The position numbers and the translations under genes are program-made. From Phoronis australis (taxonomy: Eukaryota; Phoronida; Phoronidae), in contig NMRA01000874.1 of NCBI GenBank assembly GCA_002633005.1, positions 1 to 64,000 of the forward strand: a stretch of 64,000 nucleotides of DNA, in the 5' to 3' direction. Positions 1-11,600 of the stretch are shown piece after piece (positions within the stretch are counted from its first letter, which is position 1; each line of letters starts with the position of its first letter). The notes beneath the pieces are model-generated. The model worked only from the letters and a program-made list of their open reading frames with translations. It searched no databases and was not told the origin of the DNA.

Positions 1-118
1 CACTGTGGGTGCATATCAACACTGTGGGTGCATATCAACACTGTGGGTGCATATCAACACTGTGGGTGCATATCAACACTGTGGGTGCATATCAACACTG
101 TGGGTGCATATCAACACT
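1..118. repeat. 19-bp minisatellite, about 6 copies, cut by window edge
   Basis: Six perfect head-to-tail copies of the 19-mer cactgtgggtgcatatcaa, then a partial copy. The array starts at the first base, so it probably extends outside the window. The open frame through it is only a product of the repeat. Confidence 0.95.
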
Positions 119-2184
119 GCTGGGCTCGTATTTGGAGCTGTTCAATATCTTCTAAACATGGACTTTGCTTTTTACTGTCAAAATAATGTTATCCAATTAT
201 TTCGATTTTTTGTTATAATATACATCAAAGTTGGATGTCAATCTTCAGCCCATCATTAAGACAATTAGTCTGGTGTTATTTGATGACTGTCTAATTGTAC
301 TGGTCTTTCTCGCCTTCAGTGCTTATATTACTCCATGTCAGTGGTGAAGTTTCTTCTAATCGTAATGATAAATTTAAAAGCCAATTCCTTTTTTCAAAAT
401 TGGAATGCTCTGTTAAAATACTTTTTACCAATTTCACAGCATCTTAAGTGACGGCTGTAAACGAAAGGTGCTAAAACCGAAGTTTTCTTCCATTAATTGT
501 TGAGAAATTGGACAAATGTGTCATTTTTATGTCACGTGTTCTTAATTAAAGATGTTTTACCATATGTTGAGGATTACTTTGTGAATGTCGATTGAAGGAC
601 TTCGAGGATAAACAGAAGTACTGCGAGTATGCCGAATGATGGAAGTTTTGGATATTATAAACAGAATACCTTATACACTTTCTTTTGGCTGCTATGTGCA
701 TGCAGTATTCAGGTCTGTAAAAGGAATCAGGGATATTTAAAAGGATACCAAACCCGGGTTCGACCTATCAATAGATATTTAAAATGATTTTCCCATCCAT
801 TTCTGTCTGTGAAGTGAGTTAAATACATAATAAATGTAAGGAGAGACCTACCAAGAACCTTCCATGAGGAATCCAATGATGTCATCTCTCCATGAGTCAT
901 AATCGGGTGATTAGTGTAATTGGCCCGGCCTTGTGGCCTAAACACACCTGATGTACTGCACAAGGCCACCAACTCTTTTTTAAGAACCTTAATATCCAAT
1001 TTGTGATTAAGAGAGTTTGAATTTGTACTTGGAATTCTATATTTAATGCTTGCCAGTGGTTCATTAACATGTGACAGAACAAGGATTGGTTGAAATTACC
1101 AAAACTGGGTTTAGTATCCTTTTATTAGGGAAAGTTTAGTTATTGTATTATTTATTTGTGCAGGTGGTAGCAAAAATGTGAATTTTCACCAAAGTCAAAA
1201 AGCAAAGTTGGTTCTGGTCTGTACCCCAGCTCATTTCGATACTTGCACTCACCGACTAAAAATGCCCGTACACTTCAATTTCAGGCACAGTCTTGTTTTT
1301 TTCTAGAAAAGCTGTGCAAAGTCGGGTAACCACAGTTAAGAAGGTTTGAAACACCATTTGCCAACCAATGCATGAAAAATCCTGCAGCATTTTGCTCGTA
1401 TCGGGTGATTTTCTTTTTTGAAAAAGTGAGCAGTACAAAACACCAAACAACTGACAACCAGCTATGCTTTTTTAGCCTAATCTGTAGTCAGTCAGTTTCA
1501 TCTCTAATGCTACCACTACTACTACACTCCTTAATGTTACTGACTGGATATGCACATTTCTTTATGTTTACTGTGTATATTTAATTATTTATTATTTAGT
1601 TAACTGTCTTCAAAGTTTATGAACCAATAACAAAACTTTATGACACGGTTGGTGTTAGTTAGTGAACTATTTTCATGTTATGAGAAACTTTGTCCTGTGG
1701 AGGGATACTGTAAGAGTGGTGATTGTCATGGGTCATTTCCTCAATAATTGTTTTCTTTATCTAATAACATAATTTCAAAGTTGATCCACTCTTTCAAAAA
1801 TATCTACCAATCATTCCCAGGAAAAGTGAACATCAAAAAACCCCCGTATAATTGTCAATTTATATATTTAATACGTAAGTCAGCTGTGAACTGACATTCT
1901 GTCAAAGGCTTTACATTAGATTTTATAACTGAACCTTTTAGCGCTGGTCTCTTTATTATACACTCAAATTTGAAGTAATTTCCAAACTTGACAAAAATTG
2001 AGTTAACTTAACAAGTTTGTTAATGCTCAAGACTGGACTTCACAAGTTGGCCCGCCCTGATGAGTCACTTTACCTGCAGAGCATGGTCTGGTATAACTCC
2101 AATTGCGGTTATTTTTGTAACAGGGTAGGTTCACAACAGCTTATGGCTGCATGGTGCTTGGAAGTGAGAGCTATCTGGATGACA
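119..2184. other. Intergenic DNA beyond the 3' end of DNAJC2
   Basis: No conserved coding exon, RNA gene or long open frame was found on either strand. The only structure I can support is the inverted-repeat element at 737-1128. The short open frames here have no recognisable domains and no splice-consistent continuation. Confidence 0.6.
737..1128 (-). mobile_element. Non-autonomous inverted-repeat element, AAGGATAC family, copy 1
   Basis: The left end reads TTAAAAGGATACCAAACCC. The right end, on the opposite strand, reads TAAAAGGATACTAAACCC, giving terminal inverted repeats of about 20 bp. Subterminal DNA at 1080-1110 (antisense) matches the left end of the element at 34611-35223, including AACCAATCCTTGTTCTGT, so the two are one family in opposite orientation. 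There is TTAA at the left edge; the right edge is TTAT, probably mutated. No coding capacity. Confidence 0.7.
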
Positions 2185-2190
2185 TTTATT
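2185..2190 (-). promoter_or_regulatory. Candidate polyadenylation signal of DNAJC2
   Basis: AATAAA on the minus strand, about 350 nt after the DNAJC2 stop codon. It is the first canonical hexamer I noticed downstream, but no transcript evidence is available. Confidence 0.4.
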
Positions 2191-2540
2191 AACGAAGATT
2201 GAAAGATTTGACAAATGAAAACTATGCACATAATGCTAATAACAAAACAATAATGGACCGATTGAATTTATAAAATGTTTTAATTTGATAGCAGAGTCTT
2301 GAAAAACATGGACATTTTTCATGCAACTTAAGACTTATAAACATCCCACAATCAAGGGATTAAAAAGAGCTCGTGAAATGAGATCCATTTTGTATAAGAA
2401 ACCTTGAGCGACACCTCGACACAGTAGCGATGCACCAAACAAGTGGTCGATTCGGGAAGTCTCATCGTTAGACTCTGGACACAAGCTATGAGAGCCACAC
2501 GCAGAGGGCATTTCAGTATGTTTGTGATCTTGAACGTCCG

Positions 2541-2609
2541 TCACTTCTTGGCTTTACTTGCAGCGGCAGCCTGTGCAGCTTTCTTCGCTCGTATCAACTC
2601 CACCAGTTC
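2541..2609 (-). CDS. DNAJC2: DNAJC2 exon 16 (terminal)
   Basis: Encodes [12 protein letters not shown]... and ends KAKK followed by TGA, matching the conserved end of DNAJC2. The acceptor is CTTAG just before GAACTGGTG. Confidence 0.95.
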   Translation of the reverse strand, partial: ELVELIRAKKAAQAAAASKAKK

Positions 2610-5600
2610 CTAAGCAACAACAATTAATTTATGTTAATTTATGTTAATTTAAACAGAAAAAATAATCAAACCAGTATAGCACGCAACTATCAAAGTGCAT
2701 GCTTATTGAAAGTTACCATCATGTTCTTTCCAATAACCACCCTGACCTGGGCACTTGGAAAACGAGTTCTCCTGGTTTTCGGACGGCCCGTTACTTTGGG
2801 ACAAGAATAAATATTTCCAAAATTAGTTTTTCATAGTCCACGAAATTTGTACAAGGTCCAAAAACTGTTTTTTAATGGTTGGACAATAAACCTCGGATTT
2901 CTGTCCCGCAAATTTCGAACAAGGAAAATGCCAGAAACGCTAATATCGAATCGATGCAACTCATGCCGCTAAAGTGTTCAATGGATGGTTACTACTCTTA
3001 TGTGGCTTGAACCTGAGAATCGTACAACAGGATCTGATATTTTTACCTCGTCTTAAAGCAATAACTTGTATGAAGTTGGCTGAAACCGTCCTAAAGCACT
3101 ACAAGTACTGCAGTACTTATTGCCTAAATAACAGAAAACCCCTTTCAGAAATAAAAGAAACAAATTAACCATCTTACTGACAAGCAAAACAATCTATTCA
3201 GTTCTTCAAAATAATTTCCACTTGGGTCCCAGTCCTCCACACAAGCAAAACAATCTATTCAGTTCTTCAAAATAATTTCCACTTGGGTCCCAGTCCTCCA
3301 CACAAGCAAAACAATCTATTCAGTTCTTCAAAATAATTTCCACTTGGGTCCCAGTCCTCCACACAAGCAAAACAATCTATTCAGTTCTTCAAAATAATTT
3401 CCACTTGGGTCCCAGTCCTCCACACAAGCAAAACAATCTATTCAGTTCTTCAAAATAATTTCCACTTGGGTCCCAGTCCTCCACACAAGCAAAACAATCT
3501 ATTCAGTTCTTCAAAATAATTTCCACTTGGGTCCCAGTCCTCCACACAAGCAAAACAATCTATTCAGTTCTTCAAAATAATTTCCACTTGGGTCCCAGTC
3601 CTCCACACAAGTTCAGGCCTCAAAACTCATCCCCATCAACTGAACTTTTCACCCACTTCACCCACGTCACACCTGAACACCCCTCCCACTCTTAGTTAGG
3701 ATCCATAGGACCACAGTCTCCCCTCTCTACTTACCCTAGACCCCAACATGCACTCCTTGCCCCTACAGGGGCTGCACTCTATTACCTTCTCCGCTATATA
3801 GTTACTTACCTTATACCTCAACATACAGTCCTTCTTACTCCTACAGGGGATACACTCGGCTATCTTCTCCCACCTCTGTTCTGTGCTTGCCGGATACGTC
3901 TTCAAAGCCTGCTCCAGCAGTTTCTGTTCCTCAGCACTCCAGGGGGCGGGATTAGTACCCGTCTCGGCCAGTTGGGCTTCTGCAGCACCTGGCGTGGACG
4001 AGACAATTTTTTATAAAACAGCAATTTAATTACAAAAAGTCATATTTTGGAAGAACAGCATAAAATGTCGCTGTAAGTAAGACATGTATATGTAGCACGT
4101 CTTCAGTGAGAAATTTTCTTATAAAGCATGCTTAAGTTTACATTCCGTGACCAACAAAAGGCTGACCTCAATAACGCCATGAGATTGTACAAACATGTTA
4201 CATCAAAGAACGAGTTAGTGAACGCTCCTTTTGTGAAAAATTTTCATCTAGACTACTTTCCATTGTAAAGCTAATCTCAACTCCTTCCCTACTAAAGATT
4301 AGAAGTGACTAATTACTGGGTTTCATTTAAATGATGAAGATCCCTTTTGGTACTGGAAAAACAAACCTTGATATGGTAAATGTACAGTCATTTTGTCCAT
4401 ATTTTACGGACTTGAGATTCAGTTCCAAAGATCAAGCCCGTACAGAGACCCTGGACTTGATCTCTCTGCGGAGTATTCAGACCTGTTACGAGATCCGCCC
4501 CCCCCACCCCCGACATTAGGGAATCTCCGTTATTGTTTTTAGTGTTTTATTCTACAATCACAGAGGGCACATCCAGTGGTGAACCAAGTCCGTGAGATAT
4601 GTACGAAATAGCTATACACCTACTACATCAAGGTATGGTTTTCCCAGATCTTCACTAAATATTTTCAAGATTTCTGTGGTCAGAAAAAATTGACAGTTCT
4701 CTATAGCTTAAGACCATACTTGACACAATAAAACTGCCACGTCAGACAAACTCAGGGGTGGGGGGTGGGGGGTGTGAGTGAAAGCCCTGCCCCCTTTTTC
4801 CTTGTTCGCCCTTTAAATGTTGTCTTCTGCATATGAATTGTTATAAGTGTATTGTTCAACATAATAAACTAGAAAAAAGAAAGAACTGAAAGACAAAATG
4901 AAAAAAAAAAATCTGTTTTCCCCAATCTCACGAATCACTTCTAATCTGAGTAAGCAAGAATTTAAGGTCAAATTAAGGTCAATTTCATGATGGTACGTGG
5001 GCTAAATCAAAAGTTAGTTATTTGACAGTCAAGACCAATTCATAGCAGTTGGAAACTTTTGCCAATTTTTGGTCAAGATAAGAATGACTGGAAATGCCAA
5101 GAAGACTACAGAAAGATAGAGAACACCTAAACAATTTCTGAGGGCCCCCATGGAAAGCAGTGAGAACTGATGGGGCTACCCTTGTTGTAAATATTACAAT
5201 AATAAATAAAGTTTGGTCAAGCGCTTACTCATATATCGTGCACTGATATCAGAAGCATCAATGTGCCCCTTTTTCGGATTGGCTTTTGTCTGCAGCAGTT
5301 GCTCAGTCGACACTTGCTCATTGGCCGCCTTTCGTGGGTCCATCTTCTGCAAAGTCTTGGCTTTGTTCAACACCTCCTTCGCTGACCTAGAACTCTCCGG
5401 CAGGTGCTGTGTTATGAAACTGGCAATAGTTTCCCACCTAGATTGACAGGTAGTCTCTGTATTACACTGGCACACCTCCATCTTCATCACGTGGGAAAAT
5501 GTATTATAGTCACACGTTTACACAGTTTCAACAAAGTAAAGAGCAGAAGACAAAACTCAAGGTCACAGCAGCATGGTCTTGTGGAAAGAATGCTTACAAG

Positions 5601-8600
5601 GCCTTCACTGCCCACAATGCACTTTTGGGAAATCTAGTGGTATTTAAGCAAATCCATACAACAATGCAAGAAAACACACTTTTAATTTAATAAATAAACC
5701 TAGTAAGATGTGATAGAATAATTAATCAATGGACAGCCAGATGTTGCTGGTTTATTACCTGTTATTGGTGCCCGCTGGGAACAAGTTGACAGCTTTTATG
5801 AGCAGCTGTACTTCGTCTTGAGACCACTGCTTACCCCCCTTACTACTAGCGCCCTCTGCTTCTGCTGACTGTCGCTGTAAAGCCTCCATCTGTTGCCGCT
5901 TCTCTTCCTCCAGTCTCTCATTCATCAGTCTGACCTGGTGTAAAGTATTATTGGGTTCGTCATTTTGTAACTTTACATTGGATCCTCATGAGGCAAAGTT
6001 ACCAATGAGAGATGGCAATAAATGACGAGTCTCTATTACACTTGTCGATGGTAACAAGTAAAGTGTTTAAGCACACGTATGTGCGGGGATCATACTTCTA
6101 GCCTCTTAAACAGACTCCTGACCTTCTGAACCCCTTGTCATAAGGGTAGAAGAATAACTCCAACTTTTCAAATAAAGTAACATGGAGTTTGATGGTCTGG
6201 TAAGAGGAGGCAGTGTGACCTGGTTGATAAGTGCCCGCTTTCTTTACTCGAGGTCGTGGGTTCAAGTTCCAACAGGTCACACTGCTAAACCCTTGAGCCT
6301 GGTTTCTAGCTCCTCAGCTCGGTTTTAACCATATATCAATAAAGCATAAAAATATTTCCAGGTGATCAGTGCAATGGGCCCACAGGCGAGGCCTGTGCAC
6401 GTCTTGTACAACGTGCATCAGACCGCCTGCAATTATTTTATTATGATGGTCTGGTAGCGCATTCAAAGGATAGATTTTATTGTCCTACAGAATAGTCGTT
6501 CCAGTTGAAATTCATTTTATTGTCGATAAAGTGCATTGGTCACACTTTGAAAATTGAAAACAGAATGCTCTTTTCATTGCTTCATTTATTCATATTCGTA
6601 ACCTCTATTCGTAATTAGTTACTCAACAAAATTATGGTCAGTTGGAAAACATATACGAAATTCCATTGTTAAAAATTTTTTAAGGCCCATATCATACATT
6701 TAGCAACAAAATGCACTCTGTTTTTCAGCAATTGATAATTTGCAGCAACAGACTGTAAACCGTGAGTCATTCCAAAGCCTAACATTCGAACTCCACATTG
6801 TCATGGACACTGAACTTTGACTGGACAATGTCCTCACATTACAGTTTCTGAAGTGTGATTGCACATGTCACCACAGTTTCTGAAGTGTGATTGGACAATG
6901 TGCATGCATCATAACAGTTCCTGAAATATGATTGGACAATGTCCATGTCACACTTTCTGAAATGTGATTGGGCAATGTGCACACCGCCTACCTCCTCTGT
7001 AAATGCTGTTTGTGCTGCAGACTTGTCATCACCTTTCAAGTGTTCATTGAGAGATTGTAAGCTGAAAGAGAAGACAAAGGCAACCTACATTAAGAACAAT
7101 CAGAGTTGTCTCCCATGGACATAAAAAACAACCTGCTATGATCATTCAGGAAAATGTCTCATGAATAGGGTTGTCTTGAAATACACGGCCACAGAGCTCT
7201 CCTTTGTCCTGGAGATAAGAGAGCGTGTGACCTAGTTTTGGAAATCAGGCACATTTTCGTGTTTCTCACTAATGTCTTGAAGACGAAAAATTTCAGATCA
7301 CGCATCCCCATTTATCAAAATTTTTCACGTCGGAGTTGCAGCCCACAGCACAGCAGTAATACCTGTTGGCATTGGAAGGACGAACAGAGTAATGCAACCG
7401 AAACAAGAGCAACGCAGAGCGTTGAAATGCGCCCACAATTGCACCGTATACGGTATCCTTCTAGGGTTGTTTATTGGTACCGTAAAGTGGCCAGTAGAAG
7501 GCATGTATGTAGTATGTTGTACTTTTCAAAATGGAAAGGCATGGTCATTGTCTCCTCAATAGGCTAGGGGCAAAATGTGAGTGATCTTCATAATACAAGC
7601 ACATCCTATACATCAGTTGCTTAAAGCACCACAGAAACATAAAATTAAAAACAAATTTACCAACATACGAGATTAGCACAGCATTAGATTGCCAGAAACA
7701 AGTTTCTACTAGGAACTTTTCCTTCATAGTCACGAAGCAACACAAAGTATACACCTGAAGACCTATGAAAATACAGAGGTCAATGTAAAATACTTAAATT
7801 GCCACTAGAGGCATAACGGTAGTCAGAATCATCCTAAAGTCATCGTCCGTTGTCAACATCACATAAATACACTTGCTAAATTTAGTAAAGATCCTGCAAA
7901 CGGTTTGGGAGATACAGCCATGGGCGCAAAAAAAAACTGCCACTAGGAGGCGCCACAGTAATCAAAGTCATGGGAAATTCAGCGTCAACCGTCCTCTTCA
8001 TAGCAAGAACATACATGCCAATTTTCACAATCATACTTAGAGCGGTTTGGTTGACAGAGGGGTGGACGCCAAAAAACAGACTCAAAAACAATACAAATGG
8101 CCACTGGGTGTCGCAAACTAGGTCGAATCCATCTGAAAACGGGAGGATAGCGTCATCTCACTAATAGGTGTTTACATACCAAATTTCATGAAAATCCGTT
8201 AAGGACTTGTGAAGATACAGAGGTAAACGTAAAAAAATAAAATTGCCACTGGGGGGCACACTGGTAGGCCGATCCGTCCAAAAGTCGTCATCGTCTGTTG
8301 TTAATATCATATAAATACACTTATTAAATTTCGTAAAGATCCTGCGAACGGTTTAGGAGATACAGTCATAGGCGCAAAAAAAAAACAAAACTGCCACTAG
8401 GAGGCGCTTCAGTAGTCCAAATCGTCTGAAAATCATTGTCAGCTGTCTTCTTTATAGTAAGCACATACATGTCAATTTTCACAATCATCCTTTGAGCGGT
8501 TTGGTTGATAGAGGGGTGGACGCAAAAACACAGACTCGAAAACAGTAAAAATGGCCACTAGGTGGCGCAAACTATGTCGAATCCATCTGAAAACGGGAGG

Positions 8601-11600
8601 ATAGCGTCATCTCACTAATAGGTGTTTACATACCAAATTTCAAGAAAATCCATTTCGTACTTTTGAAGATACAAAGGTAAGCGTAAAAAACTAAAATTGC
8701 CACTAGGGGGCACACCGGTAGTCGGATCCGTCCGAAAGTTCGCACATGCCGTCCCATTCATGAATGGAACATATGTGCCAAATTTCATGAACATATGTCA
8801 AAGGGTTTTGGAGATAGACCAGTGGACGCCGGACGCCAGACGCCGAACGGACGCCGCCGGTACGGACGGACGGACGGAGATGACGGCATAATGCGTCCAC
8901 ATATAAATATGTGGGCGCATAAAAAAATTTACCAAATCGAAAAACAAATGACGTATGAAACCCTAGTGGCAAAAAAACGAGGCAGTAAATGTGCCTTACG
9001 GTATCGTGGGTAAATACTGCAACACAGGGGAAGAAAAATTTGACGAACAAAAGCACTGGAGTTGCAGACACACAGACACATTTCCAAGCAAGGAGAAACA
9101 AGGTTTTGAAGTTGATGACTTTACAACAACTTGAACGAGTGATGAGCAATTAAAGAGTTTATTGGTCGTAGAGGTCCATCTTACCTGGTAACAGACAACA
9201 GTTTATTGGTCGTAGAGGTCCATCTTACCTGGTAACAGACAACAGTTTATTGGTCGTAGAGGTCCATCTTACCTGGTAACAGACAACAGTTCAGCCAGTC
9301 TGTCTACCTCTTGCATACAGTTTATCCTTTCTGTTTCATCAGAGGCAAAGTAATCTAAATCCTAACCAAGAAATGTACAAGAGATTAACAAAAACTGACA
9401 AGGCCATTGGTTTAATGAATAATATGTGAAGTCATATTTAGACAAACCCATTGACTACCCTACACGTTTCAAAATACTGACACGGAAAAACGTCGATTAA
9501 CAACCAGCTTCCACTCCATGTGAACACAGTAAATATTGGGCATATCATTAGTAAAATTTACTAAAGACCTTGCTAGCTAAACTGAGACTGGAATTTTTTT
9601 ATTCCGTGTTTCTAAACCTTGTTTACATAATTCATACAATTCAATGAATTAATGAGACAGAGTGACAATCACGCTTTTAGCTTGTATTCTCTTGGTATGG
9701 AAATGAAGCCACCTAGAAGACTACCAAGCTGCAACAAACAGATATGGATATCACAGGATGATAAGTTCTCCACATGTGTTTACGCAAACAATAATTAGAA
9801 ACGAACACTTGAATGTTTATTAAGAAACACAGATGTTAGATTGTATATACAGGGCTTGGAATGACCAATGACAAAAAACGCGGAAACTTTTACGGCCCAA
9901 ATCATGCCCGATAACCAGCCTTTGAAATGGTCAATTTGAACCTTTCTGCGACAAAAATCGGGAGGACTAAAAAAAATTTAAAAAAAAAAAAAATGTTACC
10001 ACCATCAGTACATGCGTCTGCGTCCTTTTCGCTCGCCCGTCTACTCCCAACCCGCACAATTTTGGCTGCAGAGCGGTAGTATTTGTCGCCGCGCTTAACA
10101 ATAACACGAGCCGCCATTGAGAATCACACCATGCTTTACCCAGATGCCCCGGCAATGTTGACAATTTACATTCCTCCAAACATAAAGAGCAACTTCCGCT
10201 TTCCGAGTTGAACGTCGTCTGCAACGCCGCGGTAAGAAAGGAATTTGCCGCGGAAATTTCATATCAAATCCGATTTTTTTACGCGGAAATATTATAAAAA
10301 AAGCGGAAAGCACATTTCAAAAAAGCGGAAATCCGCGTTTCCGCGGAAAATTCCAAGCCCTGTATATAAGAAAGATAGATGCTATAACTTTTATTAAACT
10401 TTTCCAAACCTTCATTATCGTCCTTAAAGCTTTACGCTCCTTTTTCAACATCTTTTTCTGGGCCTCTTTCTCTTTCTTAGCGACAGCAGCCTGTGAAATT
10501 TTTCAAAGATAAACGTCACACTATAACGCTGACATAAACATGACCAAATGGTTCAGTTGAATTTCATGTTTTCTGCAGGCATAAAACTGTAGTTCCACTT
10601 CTCGACACACTGCTACTAACAGCCCTTTTACCTACTTTACACATTTAGTGAACTTTGTTACAGGAGATATGGAAGACAGTGACAATTCACTCTTTCACTT
10701 AAAATTACACCAATGAGACAATCACTAACACGTGAGTGACATCTAGTGTCAGTGACCTCGGTTACTCGGTGAATGCCACTTCTGTATAATGAGGATGCTC
10801 TTACTGCAAAAAACACTTAAGTCCTGTAGAATAAAAGAAAACATCCCAAAATACATCAAGACACACAAGTTACGTTCTGAATGTTAACAAGAAAAAACAA
10901 CTTTAACAAGTTTGTGAGTGATGACCCAAGTTTCACCTCTTGTTTTGCTTTTTCTTCTTCTTCCATTTTCTGTTTTCTTTCCGCCTCTTCTGCTTCCTTT
11001 CGCAGCTGAAACATACCAGAAAACTCGATACAGTGCCATCGCCTCATATGTCCCTACAGCGCCACCTGTCCACATGTCCCTACAGCACCACCTGCCCACA
11101 CGTCCCTACAGCGCCACCTGCTCTCCACATGTCCCTACAGCGCCATCTGCCAACACATCCCTACAGCGCCATCTGCNAGCGCCATCTGCCTACATGTCCC
11201 TTCAGCACCACCTGTACACATGTCCCTCCAACGCTACCTGTCCACATGTCCCTGCAGCACCACCTGCCCACAAGTCCCTACAGTGCTACCTGGCCACATG
11301 TCAACATTTATGAATCTCAAAGTTAATACAGTGGGAGATTTCTGTTTTGAACTACACAAACAAGTTACTGGCTTAGCCCAAAATGATGTTCACAAACGTT
11401 CGACGACAGAAATACAACTTACAATTTTCAAAAAAGTTCATTAACCCTAAATATCAATACACACTGCATGGAATCCTCAATCCTCACCCTCTCCTCTTCC
11501 TCGGCCTTTATCTTCGCCGCCTCCTGCCGTGCTCGTTTGTGTGCTAACTTCTTCTCTTTCTCTTCCTCTTTAAATCTCTGTATTCGAGGATCACAGGCGT

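Noticed and set aside
3180-3606. CRISPR-like array
   Set aside because: Units follow each other without spacers, and the genome is eukaryotic. It is a minisatellite.
8703-9149. 148-codon minus-strand open frame
   Set aside because: Lies in the ~150-bp repeat block and its cggacgg-rich end; no domain and no splice support.
10918-11444. Pro/Ser/His-rich open frames of 70-130 codons
   Set aside because: They translate the 26-bp minisatellite and cross an N.
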